From the NCBI GenBank assembly GCA_965248855.1, contig CBDFKQ010000004.1:342293-406292 (forward strand): a stretch of 64,000 nucleotides of DNA. The letters run 5' to 3'. Position 1 is the first letter of the stretch, and each line of letters opens with the position of its first letter. The position numbers and the translations under genes are program-made. This document shows positions 45,859-55,303 of this stretch, in pieces. The stretch is from CBDFKQ01 sp965248855. Lineage in GTDB: Bacteria; Bacteroidota; Bacteroidia; Cytophagales; 172606-1. Below the pieces are notes generated by a model. The model searched no databases, was not told where the DNA came from, and saw only the letters and a list, made by a program, of their open reading frames with translations.

Positions 45859-46537
45859 ATGAAAATATTAATTATTGAAGATGAAAAGGACCTTTTAGAA
45901 TCCGTTTTAATTTATTTAAATCAGGAAGGATATTCTTGCGAATCTGCTTCAGATTTTGAATCAGCTTCTTTAAAAATTAATTTATATACTTATGATTGTG
46001 TAGTTGTTGATATTTCATTGCCGGGCGGGAGCGGATTAGATTTAATAAAAATATTGCGAAATATTAATAACAGGCCCGGGATAATTATTTTCTCTGCAAA
46101 TAACTCTGTAGAAGATAAAGTGATAGGCTTAGAAATTGGTTCCGATGATTATTTAACAAAACCCTTTCATTTATCAGAGTTAAATGCACGAATAAAATCT
46201 GTTATCAGAAGAGTAAAATTTAATGGAAATCAGGATATTATTTTTAATGAAATAAAAATTGTTCCGGATCAAATGATGGTTTTTATTAATAAAGAAAATA
46301 TCATTTTAACAAAAAAAGAATTTAATATTTTGGTTTTCTTTGTTTCAAATAATGGCAGGGTACTTACTAAGGAATCAATAGTTGAACATATTTGGGGAGA
46401 TGACTCTGATATGTTTGATTCATTTGATTTTTTATATTCTCATATTAAAAAACTTAAGAAAAAAATTACTGGATAAAGGTTGCAGGGATTATATACAATC
46501 TATTTATGGGATAGGATATAAATTTTTGAATGCGTGA
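45859..46537 (+). pseudogene. OmpR-family response regulator, frameshifted near the 3' end
   Basis: As written, the frame stops at 46476 after 205 residues. The receiver domain is intact (phospho-Asp in DCVVVDISLPGGSG, Lys in YLTKPFHLSEL) and the winged-helix domain begins normally (LTKKEFNILVFFV, EHIWGDDSDMFDSFDFLYSHIKKLKKK). The frame then breaks in a run of seven A at 46459-46465. Removing one A restores LLDKGCRDYIQSIYGIGYKF and a stop at 46535-46537 that overlaps the kinase GTG start by 4 bp. It could be a real mutation, a phase-variable tract, or a sequencing error. As written the DNA-binding wing is lost. Confidence 0.85.
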
Positions 46538-47805
46538 AACTGCTATCCCGAACAATTATTACATATTCAATCTTAACAATAATTATATTTTTTATTGCCA
46601 CTCCTATATTTTATTTTCTAATAAGTAAATTAATTATTGAAGATGTAGATGAAGATTTGAGTGTGAAAAAAATATTCATCCAAAAGAAAGCGAATCTAAT
46701 TAAAGATGAATCGCAAATTGCATATTGGCAAAGAATGCAGGATAATATGGATTTAGAGCCAATTGCAAAAAGAGATACTTTTGCCGATTTAATATCTTAT
46801 ATAACACTTTATGACTCTATAGCCAAAGATCAGGAACCGTATAGAGAACTTAAATCTGTAATAAACATTAAAAATAATTTATATAAACTTAAAGTTAGGG
46901 TATCATTAGTTGAAAGTGAAGACCTTATAAATACAATTGTAAAAATGCAATTGTTTATTTTTTTAGGCCTTATACTGGGTTTAATCTTAACTAACAGGTT
47001 AATTTCAAAAAGAATGTGGAGTAATTTTTATCAAACATTAAATAGGTTACGAAATTATAACCTTACAGAAACTTCAATCCTTCAATTAAATGATGCAAAC
47101 ATTTCGGAGTTTAAAGAGCTTAATGAGGTAATAATTAAAATGACAAATAAAATGCATACCGATTATAACAGTATGAAACAATTTACAGAAAATGCATCGC
47201 ATGAGATTCAAACCCCACTTTCCATAATAAAAAACAGAGTTGAATTAATATTGCAGGATGAAACACTAAAAGGAGAAAACCTAAATTATATAAAAAGTAT
47301 TTATGAGGCCTCTAACAGGCTTTCGAGAGTAAATCAATCATTAATTTTATTATCTAAATTAGAAAACAGGCAATTTAATAATTATGAAAAAATAGATATT
47401 AAATCAATTATTGAAGAGAAAATTGAAATGCTGAATGAAAGAATACTGGAGAAAAACATTGAGTTAAATCTTTTCTTGGAAAATGAAATAATATCTATTA
47501 ACAAAAATCTGGCTCAAATATTAATATCCAATTTGATTACTAATGCTATTAAACACAATATTATAAATGGTTTATTAAAAATTAACTTGGAAGATAATTA
47601 TTTAATAATTTCAAATACAGGAGAAGTACCAAAAAAACCAATGTCAAAATATTTTGAAAGATTTCAGAAAGACAATCAAAGTTCTGAATCTTTGGGCTTG
47701 GGATTAGCTATTGTAAAAGAAATTTGTGATCATGAGGGAATTGAAATCATTTATGAATATAAAAATAATTTACATATCATAAAATTAATTTTTATTAAAA
47801 ATTAA
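46534..47805 (+). CDS. Sensor histidine kinase
   Basis: 423 residues from a GTG at 46534 that overlaps the restored stop of the response regulator. Two membrane spans (about 8-30 and 140-160) flank a periplasmic sensor (about 31-138). HisKA contains the phospho-acceptor FTENASHEIQTPLSIIKNRV, and HATPase_c has NLITNAIKHN (N box) and ESLGLGLAIVKEICDHEG (G2). It lacks a clear HAMP domain. It phosphorylates the upstream-encoded OmpR-type regulator; the ligand is unknown. Confidence 0.93.
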   Translation: MKLLSRTIITYSILTIIIFFIATPIFYFLISKLIIEDVDEDLSVKKIFIQKKANLIKDESQIAYWQRMQDNMDLEPIAKRDTFADLISYITLYDSIAKDQEPYRELKSVINIKNNLYKLKVRVSLVESEDLINTIVKMQLFIFLGLILGLILTNRLISKRMWSNFYQTLNRLRNYNLTETSILQLNDANISEFKELNEVIIKMTNKMHTDYNSMKQFTENASHEIQTPLSIIKNRVELILQDETLKGENLNYIKSIYEASNRLSRVNQSLILLSKLENRQFNNYEKIDIKSIIEEKIEMLNERILEKNIELNLFLENEIISINKNLAQILISNLITNAIKHNIINGLLKINLEDNYLIISNTGEVPKKPMSKYFERFQKDNQSSESLGLGLAIVKEICDHEGIEIIYEYKNNLHIIKLIFIKN

Positions 47806-48012
47806 TTTTTAAAATATTTAAAGTTTGAGGATCGTTTTTTTTAATTTTGTGTTTTCTTTCCTCTGATAGCATAATCTTGCTAAAATTACATTCAGTGTTC
47901 TTCAATTATTAAATGCATCGTAATTTTTTTTAATATAATTATTTTAATACAAATATGTATTTATGTTATTTAAATAATAATATTATATTATTATTTAAAG
48001 TAATTATCGTCG

Positions 48013-48030
48013 TGGCACAACTTTTTTAAT
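48013..48030 (+). promoter_or_regulatory. Weak sigma-54-like element upstream of the 83-residue gene
   Basis: TGGCAC (48013-48018) matches the -24 half of a sigma-54 promoter, but the -12 position reads TT rather than GC. It lies 28 bp before the start codon. The rest of 47806-48057 shows nothing further. Confidence 0.2.
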
Positions 48031-48057
48031 AAGGTTTGTGAATTAATCAATATTTAT

Positions 48058-48309
48058 ATGATTTCTACAATTGTTAAGACTGTAACTGTATCAAAAAGTA
48101 AAGAATATGCAATGAGAGTCTACAATAAAAATATAAATTTTAATGAACCGTTTTCATTAAACATTAATAGTAAAATTTTATTGGTGAAACTACTAAAAGC
48201 AACCATAGATGAAGTTAAATATTTACTTCCCTTTGAAGCACGTAAATCGCTTAGTAAAAAATACCGGCTTCATAAAATTATTATTTACGCTAATAAAAAT
48301 TCAGCATAA
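48058..48309 (+). CDS. Small basic protein, unknown function
   Basis: 83 residues, rich in Lys, no signal peptide or membrane span. No family is recognised. The stretch KLLKATIDEVKYLLPFEARKSLSKKYRLHKIIIYANKN could be a helix-helix-strand fold. It stands alone between the two-component system and a 35-residue lysine-rich gene. An actual gene is likely because the frame is clean and codon use matches its neighbours, but proof is lacking. Confidence 0.5.
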   Translation: MISTIVKTVTVSKSKEYAMRVYNKNINFNEPFSLNINSKILLVKLLKATIDEVKYLLPFEARKSLSKKYRLHKIIIYANKNSA

Positions 48310-48383
48310 GTATTTTTGTTAGTAATTTTTTCAATACCTTAGTCGCAGTTAAGTTATTATTTACCTAACCAATTTTTTTAATT

Positions 48384-48491
48384 ATGGCAAAAGGAGCAGA
48401 CAAAGGCTTAAAAGAAAAGAAAAAAGAGCCTACAAAAACCCTAAAAGAAAAAAGGGATGACAAGAAAGCAAAAAAAGACAGTAAAAGTTAA
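48384..48491 (+). CDS. 35-residue lysine-rich small protein
   Basis: A 36-codon frame starting MAKGADKGLKEKKKEP and ending KAKKDSKS, with about 40% Lys and several Asp/Glu. It has its own strong terminator just downstream, which argues it is transcribed as a separate short message. I recall similar small MAKG-type lysine-rich proteins in Bacteroidota genomes. Its role (nucleic-acid binding or other) is unknown. Confidence 0.6.
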   Translation: MAKGADKGLKEKKKEPTKTLKEKRDDKKAKKDSKS

Positions 48492-48493
48492 AT

Positions 48494-48527
48494 AAAAGCC
48501 CTCCTCAAGAAATTGGGGAGGGCTTTT
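48494..48527 (+). terminator. Rho-independent terminator after the 35-residue gene
   Basis: AAAAGCCCTCC pairs with GGAGGGCTTTT (48494-48504 and 48516-48526), followed by more T. Strong GC stem directly after the stop codon. Confidence 0.9.
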
Positions 48528-48668
48528 TACTTATAAAGCTATTACAGGCCATAAATAAATAGCGAATAATTTTTTTAAGATTAAATCTTGTTAATATTTG
48601 ATTCGATACAGAATTACTCCGGAATTATATCGGATGTTTGTAAAAATTTTTAAGATTATATTTTAATT

Positions 48669-49931
48669 ATGAAAATTCTGTTTCTTAGTTTATTTCTTTT
48701 ATTAAATAACCTCCTTTTTGCCCAATTAACCCTGCCTGAGTATATTTCATTAGCTCAACAGAACAACCCTATTATAAATGACAATCGTAATCTAAGCGAA
48801 ATTACAAGATTAGAATCAGAAAGATTAAAAGCTTTTTATAGCAAACCACAAGTATTTCTCTCTGGAGGAGCAACGTATAGTCCTTTTTTTAATAATGCAG
48901 GATATACAAATTCCGAGCCTTCTCCACAAGCTGTGGGGTACGATTTAGCAATAAGTAATGGAGGAATTTATTCAGGTACTTTAAACGTAAACCAATCTAT
49001 TTTTAATCGTTCTCGCTATCAGGCAAATGTAGCTTTCATTAAAGTTGCCGGTCTTATAAATTCCAATCTTGCAAAACTTACTGAACACGATTTGGAAAGG
49101 TTTATAACTGACCAGTATATTATTTGTTATCAAGATTTGCAACAAATAAATTATATAGCCGGTGTAATTAAATTACTTAATGAGCAAAAAAATTTAATTC
49201 AAAGTTTAGTTGATAATGGATTATTAAAACAATCGGATCTAACATTGTTAAACATTGAATATCAGACTCAACAAGTTTTAAATAATACCTTTAAAGCAAC
49301 ATATAAGCGAGATTTAATGTCATTAAAAGCACTTGCCGGAGTGGGCGATACAAGTGTAGTAGAAATTTTAGATCCTACATTGTCATTAAGTGGACAAGTT
49401 GAAAATTCAAAGTATATAGAAAAGTTTAGACTGGATAGTTTAAATGCAGTTGCGAACCAGTCTTTTTTTGATCTTAGATATAAACCTCAAACCATTTTGT
49501 TTGCTAATACCGGTTTTAATGCGGTACAACTTCCCGGAATTGAACGGAAATTTGGATTAAGTGCAGGATTTACATTTAATTTAATCCTTTTCGATGGTGG
49601 ACAAAGAAATATTAATAGACAAAAAACAAAATTATCCATCAAAACTGTAAATGGATATCAAAACAATTTTTTTGCTCAGAATACTGTACGAAAAAATCAA
49701 GCTTTACAGGAATTAAACTCAGTGGAAGACAGAATTAATTTGATTAGTTCGCAATTAGATGCTTATAAACAATTAATGACCACATATAAACAAGAACTTT
49801 TAAGAGGCCAAATTTCCGTAATTAATTATATAAATACAATAAAGTTATATGTGACCTTGCAACGCGACCTTGTAATTACTCGCTCAAATAGATTGTTACT
49901 GATTAACGCATATAACTACTGGAACTGGTAA
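48669..49931 (+). CDS. TolC-family outer-membrane efflux protein
   Basis: 420 residues with a signal peptide ending LFA-Q (about 19). The OEP pattern is visible in two halves: LPEYISLAQQNNPIINDNRNL ... and KPQTILFANTGFNAVQLPGIERKFGLSAGFTFNLILFDGGQRN, with the conserved amphipathic helix segments. It forms the outer-membrane duct for the efflux pump encoded by the next two genes (28 bp to the adaptor). First gene of a three-gene operon. Confidence 0.92.
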   Translation: MKILFLSLFLLLNNLLFAQLTLPEYISLAQQNNPIINDNRNLSEITRLESERLKAFYSKPQVFLSGGATYSPFFNNAGYTNSEPSPQAVGYDLAISNGGIYSGTLNVNQSIFNRSRYQANVAFIKVAGLINSNLAKLTEHDLERFITDQYIICYQDLQQINYIAGVIKLLNEQKNLIQSLVDNGLLKQSDLTLLNIEYQTQQVLNNTFKATYKRDLMSLKALAGVGDTSVVEILDPTLSLSGQVENSKYIEKFRLDSLNAVANQSFFDLRYKPQTILFANTGFNAVQLPGIERKFGLSAGFTFNLILFDGGQRNINRQKTKLSIKTVNGYQNNFFAQNTVRKNQALQELNSVEDRINLISSQLDAYKQLMTTYKQELLRGQISVINYINTIKLYVTLQRDLVITRSNRLLLINAYNYWNW

Positions 49932-49958
49932 CCTAATAATAAAAATCAAATATTAAAT

Positions 49959-50876
49959 ATGAAATTTAATTTCACTCTAATCCTCTTGTTTGTCTTTTTA
50001 TTAATTTCTTGCCAAAAAAGTCAACCAGTTACTGAAGAAAATATTATATCAAAATCATTAGTAGAAACTTCTTCGATAAAATATGGAGGCATGCAAGACG
50101 AAGTTACACTTCAGGCCACATCTCTGTATTTGCGAAAAAATGTTGTTACAGCCCCGGTTCCATGTTTCGTTGTAAGAGTAAACATTAAACTAGGTGACCG
50201 GGTAAATACAGGGATGACTTTGTTTGATTTGATTACCAAAGAGGGTAGGGCATTGGCTAATCAACCGGTAATGGGCGATAGCAGCCTTAAAAATTTTGGA
50301 AATATTAGAGTAAGGGCAAATTCGCAAGGAATTATTTCAACACTCGATCGCCAACAGGGAGATTATGTACTGGAAGGTTCTCCCCTTTGTACCATAGCTG
50401 AAAGCAAAAACCTCGCATTTCAGGTAAATGTCCCTTTTGAATATAATCAATACATAAAAGATGGGACTCAATGTGAAATTGTTCTTCCTGATAACAGACG
50501 ATTAAAAGGCGTTGTTTCTGCAACTCTTACAACTATGAATTCTATTGCACAAACACAGCAATTTATTATTAAGCCACTAACTAATTTTCTAATTCCCGAA
50601 GGGCTAATTGTTAATGTTTTGATTACTACTGCCAAGAGAAGTAATGTTCAGGTTTTACCCAAATCTTGTATTTTATCTGATGAAATAATGGAAAACTTTT
50701 GGGTTATGAAACTTATAAATGATTCAACAGCCGTTAAAATATCTATCAAACCCGGTTTGAAAACTGATTCCACTATGGAAATAAAACAACCAACTTTTAA
50801 GATTTCTGATCTTTTCTTATCAAAAGGTAATTATGGATTGGCAGACACTGCATTAGTGAACGTTGTTAAAAAGTAA
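49959..50876 (+). CDS. RND efflux periplasmic adaptor lipoprotein
   Basis: 305 residues with a lipobox (FLLISCQKS; Cys at 19). A barrel-sandwich domain (about 58-140, VPCFVVRVNIKLGDRVNTGMTLFDL and SPLCTIAESKNLAFQVNVP) and a beta-barrel region (about 150-215) match membrane-fusion proteins. The helical hairpin is very short, about 20 residues, so it is a small adaptor. It links the TolC-like channel to the RND pump; the pump gene starts 7 bp after this stop (ATG 50884). Confidence 0.9.
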   Translation: MKFNFTLILLFVFLLISCQKSQPVTEENIISKSLVETSSIKYGGMQDEVTLQATSLYLRKNVVTAPVPCFVVRVNIKLGDRVNTGMTLFDLITKEGRALANQPVMGDSSLKNFGNIRVRANSQGIISTLDRQQGDYVLEGSPLCTIAESKNLAFQVNVPFEYNQYIKDGTQCEIVLPDNRRLKGVVSATLTTMNSIAQTQQFIIKPLTNFLIPEGLIVNVLITTAKRSNVQVLPKSCILSDEIMENFWVMKLINDSTAVKISIKPGLKTDSTMEIKQPTFKISDLFLSKGNYGLADTALVNVVKK

Positions 50877-50883
50877 AGAAAAA

Positions 50884-53800
50884 ATGAATCAAAAAAATAC
50901 TTTCGAAATTTTTCGCAAACCAATTCTGTTTGTGCTTGTAATTATTTTGATAACAGGTTGCTTTGCTTATTATCAAATGCAAACCTCTTTGTTCCCGGAA
51001 GTTACATTTCCAAAGATTACAGTTATTGCTGATAATGGACAACAACCGGTTGACAGGATGATGATAACTGTAACTAAACCCTTGGAAAGTGCTGTAAAAA
51101 GAGTAAAAGGAATAACCGTTGTAAAAAGCAATACAAGCAGAGGGACAAGTGTGATACAGGCTTATTTTTCTTGGAATCAGGATATTTATGCTACTAAAAC
51201 TCAATTAGAATCAAGAATTAACGAAATACGTAATCTTTTGCCTCCTAATACTAATATTATTTCGGAAGCAATGAATCAATCCGTATATCCAGTAATGGGA
51301 TATACTTTAGAAAGTAAAACCCATAGCCTTATTGAGTTAAGAAATCAGGGAATGCTTTTGGTTCGACCTTTATTTAGTCAGGTTTCCGGAATTTCAAATG
51401 TGGCAGTTCGTGGTGGTAAGACAAAAGAATATGTTATTGCTCCTGATTATAGTAAAATGACCGCTTTGGGTATTACGCCTGCCCTGATAAGTTCTGCATT
51501 AATGACTAATAATTTTGTTCTTTCCAATGGAATGGTGGCCGACTACCGTCGTTTATATCTTACTCTTACCGAAACCCGGGTAAGCAGAATGGAAGAATTA
51601 AAAAATTTAATTATCCGCAATGATGGGAGCAGAATAATTAGATTATCTGATATTTCAAAAATTGATTTACAAGAACAACAAGAATTTATTACAATAAATG
51701 CGAATGGCAACCAATCAGTATTGGTAGATATCGTAAAGCAACAGGGTTATAACTTATTGGATTTTTCGAAAGATATAAATGTTAAAGCAGCAGAAATTCA
51801 AAAGCAATTACCTCAGGGAATATATTTAAAACCTTATTACAATCAATCCTCTTTTGTTAGTGATTCGATTGATAGTGTTATTCATAGTATTTATGAGGGT
51901 TTATTTCTTGCGATTGTTGTAATTATTGTGTTTTTAAGATCTTTTCGCCCAAGCTTGAATGTAATTTTAATAATTCCGGTTACGCTTGCCCTCACATTTT
52001 TAGTTTTATATTTATTTGGTATTACACTTAATATAATGTCTTTAGGTGCAATTGCCGCATCAATAGGATTAATAATTGATGATGCTATAGTAATTATAGA
52101 ACAAATTTACCGGGTTCATGAAGAATATCCTGAAAAAAGTAAATATGAAGTAGTTAAAGATGCCATTCATGATTTATTTCCTGCAATGGTTGGTTCTTCA
52201 CTGAGTACAATTGTTATTCACTTTCCATTCGCATTAATGAGTGGGGTAGCTGGGAGCTTTTTTAAAGAGTTATCTTTAACCATGCAAATAACCATGATTT
52301 GCTCATTTTTAGTAACTTGGATAGGTTTACCGGTTTTACATTTATTTATTGGTTATAAACATCCGAAAGAAAAAGCAATTGTTGTTGATCATACACATAA
52401 AACTCCTTCTAGTTTGCGTTGGTTGGTTTGGTTCTTTAATAAACCTGTTTTTGCAATAGCGTTTATAATTGCCTTGATAGTTTCTTCTTATGTTATCATT
52501 GGAAAACTAGAGACAGGTTTTTTACCGGACCTGGATGAAGGTTCAATAGTACTTGATTATTTCTCACCTCCCGGAACATCTCTCGAAGAAACTGATGAAA
52601 TGCTCAAAAAAGTTGAAAAAATAATTACCAGCCATCCGGAAGTTGCCACCTATTCAAGAAGAACCGGCACAAGTATGTCTGCAGGTTTAACAATGGGAGC
52701 AGGAATTATTCCTCCGAATTATGGAGATTATTTAATCCAGTTAAAAACGAACAGGAAACAAAAAACAGTTGATATTATTGATGAATTGAGAAAACAAGTT
52801 GCTGCAACTCAACCTGCGCTTGATATATCTTTCGGACAAAGAATTGCTGATTTGCTCGGTGATTTAATGAGCAGTGCAAAGCCCATTGAAATAAAAATTT
52901 TTGGTGATAACCAAAATAAGCTTAAAGAACTTGCTACCAAAGGAGAAACAATTTTAAACAATATACAAGGAGTAGCAGATGTAAATAATGGAATTGTGAT
53001 TGCCGGTCCCTCAATATCTTTCGTTCCGGATCAAACAAAATTAGCTCAATACAAAATATCACTTACAGATTTTCAAATGCAGTTAAGCGCTGTTACCGGC
53101 GGTGTTCCCATAGGTCAGATTCAGGAAGGAGAGCAAATGTTGAGAATAATTATGCGATTAAAATCCTTCGTGAATAATAGTATTGATGATATTCAAAACC
53201 AAGTAATTTTTCTTCCTGATGGAACGACTAAGCCACTAAGATTTTTTTCAACTATAAATGTTACTCCCGGAGAAACAGAATTAAGAAGAGAAAATTTAAA
53301 ATCTGTAATTATTTTAACAGCAAGGCTTGACAATAGAGATTTAGGAAGTGCCATTAAAGAAATTCAAAGTAAGCTCGATAATAATATCGGATTGCCGAGA
53401 GGATATACCATTTCTTATGGTGGTGCATATGCAGAACAGCAAGCGTCCTTTCATGAATTACTAATTATTTTAATTTCTGCAAGTTTACTTGTTTTTGCAG
53501 TATTAATGTTTCTTTTCAAAGATTTTACCATTTCTTTTCTAATCCTTTTAATATCTGTATTAGGTATTGGAGGTTGCATTTGGGGATTATATATTACCAA
53601 TATTCCATTAAATGTTGGAAGTTATACCGGTATTATTATGATTGTCGGTATCATTGCTGAGAATGCGATTTTTACAGTTAACCAATTCTATTTTAATTTA
53701 AAAGAATCAGGAAATGTAGATGAATCTATAAAATATGCTATTGCTTTACGTATTAGACCAAAATTAATGACAGCAATTGGTGCAATTTTAGCATTAATGC

Positions 53801-53937
53801 CATTAGCATTAGGTATTGGCTTGGGCGCTCAAATGCAACAACCTCTTGCAATAGCCGTAATAGGAGGGTTTGTAGTAGCTATGCCATTGCTGCTATTCGT
53901 TTTTCCTAGTTTATTAAGGTTGACACATATAATTTAA
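50884..53937 (+). CDS. RND-family efflux pump (inner-membrane transporter)
   Basis: 1017 residues from ATG 50884; a TTG 21 bp upstream is possible but the ATG sits at the usual family position. The RND plan is clear: N-terminal span, periplasmic porter loop, spans 2-6 with the proton-relay Asp pair in IGLIIDDAIVIIEQIYR, the second porter loop (FLPDLDEGSIVLDYFSPPGT) and the C-terminal spans (VGIIAENAIFTVNQFYF). The Asp pair fits drug-type (HAE) pumps, while the LDEG phrase resembles metal-type members, so the substrate class is not settled. Operon with the TolC-like and adaptor genes. Confidence 0.94.
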   Translation: MNQKNTFEIFRKPILFVLVIILITGCFAYYQMQTSLFPEVTFPKITVIADNGQQPVDRMMITVTKPLESAVKRVKGITVVKSNTSRGTSVIQAYFSWNQDIYATKTQLESRINEIRNLLPPNTNIISEAMNQSVYPVMGYTLESKTHSLIELRNQGMLLVRPLFSQVSGISNVAVRGGKTKEYVIAPDYSKMTALGITPALISSALMTNNFVLSNGMVADYRRLYLTLTETRVSRMEELKNLIIRNDGSRIIRLSDISKIDLQEQQEFITINANGNQSVLVDIVKQQGYNLLDFSKDINVKAAEIQKQLPQGIYLKPYYNQSSFVSDSIDSVIHSIYEGLFLAIVVIIVFLRSFRPSLNVILIIPVTLALTFLVLYLFGITLNIMSLGAIAASIGLIIDDAIVIIEQIYRVHEEYPEKSKYEVVKDAIHDLFPAMVGSSLSTIVIHFPFALMSGVAGSFFKELSLTMQITMICSFLVTWIGLPVLHLFIGYKHPKEKAIVVDHTHKTPSSLRWLVWFFNKPVFAIAFIIALIVSSYVIIGKLETGFLPDLDEGSIVLDYFSPPGTSLEETDEMLKKVEKIITSHPEVATYSRRTGTSMSAGLTMGAGIIPPNYGDYLIQLKTNRKQKTVDIIDELRKQVAATQPALDISFGQRIADLLGDLMSSAKPIEIKIFGDNQNKLKELATKGETILNNIQGVADVNNGIVIAGPSISFVPDQTKLAQYKISLTDFQMQLSAVTGGVPIGQIQEGEQMLRIIMRLKSFVNNSIDDIQNQVIFLPDGTTKPLRFFSTINVTPGETELRRENLKSVIILTARLDNRDLGSAIKEIQSKLDNNIGLPRGYTISYGGAYAEQQASFHELLIILISASLLVFAVLMFLFKDFTISFLILLISVLGIGGCIWGLYITNIPLNVGSYTGIIMIVGIIAENAIFTVNQFYFNLKESGNVDESIKYAIALRIRPKLMTAIGAILALMPLALGIGLGAQMQQPLAIAVIGGFVVAMPLLLFVFPSLLRLTHII

Positions 53938-54012
53938 AAAAACAGATTTAATTTTGTAATTTTTTATAAAAATCTCAACTATTTTATTTTTAGATACTAA
54001 ACTTTAAAACAT

Positions 54013-54057
54013 AAAAAAAATTAGTAAGTCGTTTTACTGACTTACTAATTTTTTTTG
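54013..54057. terminator. Terminator after the RND operon
   Basis: A 14-bp perfect stem (54017-54030 with 54039-54052; core TTAGTAAGTC) with A-run and T-run flanks. It ends the efflux operon and could also act on the minus strand. The 53938-54368 gap otherwise holds the repeat described at 54183. Confidence 0.85.
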
Positions 54058-54182
54058 AACATTTAAATAAAAGTTATAGATACTGTTTACCTATAGAATT
54101 AAATTCATTGAAGTAGGAACATAGTTTATACTGGTAACTTGCCGTTTACATAAGAAAGTCACCATTTGCGTACTTATAATTT

Positions 54183-54290
54183 GTCACTTTTTGCCTTGAC
54201 GCAAAAAGTAACCAAAAAAGTCAAGAAATTCCGCAAGCTATCGGCGCACAAAAACCCTCCACACACCCGCCGGAATTTCAGGCCTACACC
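54183..54290. repeat. Dispersed-repeat-like structured element
   Basis: A GC-richer block in AT-rich surroundings. It has two exact inverted repeats: ACTTTTTGC (54186-54194) with GCAAAAAGT (54201-54209), and GAAATTCCG (54225-54233) with CGGAATTTC (54271-54279). The phrase TTTTTGCCTTGACGCAAAAA is, from memory, part of a repeat found in many copies in Bacteroidota genomes. Only one copy is in this window. Confidence 0.45.
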
Positions 54291-54368
54291 TTCTAATTCT
54301 TGAATTTTTTAATTTATATCTTTTTTTTTAATATATTTTATAATACTTAAGTGCCTATTTCAATAAAT

Positions 54369-55184
54369 TTATTTAGGCGAAATCATTTCAATTATTTCTT
54401 GTGAAAGACCCATTGACGAGAAACCACCATCATGAAAAAGATTTTGCATGGTCACTGATTTTGTTAAGTCGGAAAACAATGTGACAACATAATCAGCACA
54501 AGAATCTGCAGAAGCATTGCCTAATGGCGACATTTTATCCGCATATTCGAAAAAAGCATCAAAACCACCAATTCCTTGTCCTGCAGTTGTTTTTGTAGGA
54601 GATTGTGAAACCGTATTAATCCTTACTTTTTTTAATTTCGCAAATCTATATCCATATCCACGCGCTATTGATTCCAAAACAGCTTTTGCCTGAGCCATAT
54701 CAGAGTAAAAAGGAAAGCTGCGCTGTGCAGCAATGTAACTTAAGGCAACAAATGAAGCATGCTCATTCACTGCATCTAAATTTTCTGCAACCTGAAGCAT
54801 TTTATGAAAAGACAATGCAGAAATATCAATTGTTTTTAAAAACCAATCGTAATTAAGGTCTCCATGATCTTTTTCTTTCCTGATATTTGGGCTCATACCT
54901 ATTGAATGCAAAACAAAATCTATTTTTCCACCTAATACATCAATTGATTTTGTGTATAGATTTTTTAATTCATCTACAGAAGTGGCATCAGCCGGAATAA
55001 TTTCTGCCTCACAAAGCTCTGCCAGTTTATTAATTTCTCCCAAACGCATTGCAATCGGGGCATTGGTTAAAGTAATGCTTGCGCCTTCTTCTTTTGCTTT
55101 TAAAGCAACCTTCCATGCTATTGATTGTTCATTTAACGCTCCGGAAATAATCCCTCTTTTTCCTTTAAGTAAGTTATACGACAT
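54369..55184 (-). CDS. fabI: Enoyl-[acyl-carrier-protein] reductase (NADH), FabI
   Basis: 271 residues. The FabI-specific active site SYIAAQRSFPFYSDMAQAK holds the two Tyr and the Lys in Y-x9-Y-x6-K order (as in E. coli SYLGAERAIPNYNVMGLAK). The cofactor fold opens with LKGKRGIISGALNEQSIAW. It carries out the last step of each fatty acid elongation cycle and is the triclosan target. It lies 119 bp downstream of recN on the same strand. Confidence 0.97.
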   Translation of the reverse strand: MSYNLLKGKRGIISGALNEQSIAWKVALKAKEEGASITLTNAPIAMRLGEINKLAELCEAEIIPADATSVDELKNLYTKSIDVLGGKIDFVLHSIGMSPNIRKEKDHGDLNYDWFLKTIDISALSFHKMLQVAENLDAVNEHASFVALSYIAAQRSFPFYSDMAQAKAVLESIARGYGYRFAKLKKVRINTVSQSPTKTTAGQGIGGFDAFFEYADKMSPLGNASADSCADYVVTLFSDLTKSVTMQNLFHDGGFSSMGLSQEIIEMISPK

Positions 55185-55303
55185 GATTTATTTTAAATAA
55201 AATGAACTTGAAACTTTGTAACCATTATTATTATCGAACTCCAAACTTCCAAATTTATAAAGTAAAATCCAAAATTGGATTAAACAGAACTTACTTTATA
55301 AAA

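Noticed and set aside
50863..50883. TTG start seven codons upstream for the RND pump
   Set aside because: It overlaps the adaptor stop; the ATG at 50884 gives the usual short N-terminus before span 1.
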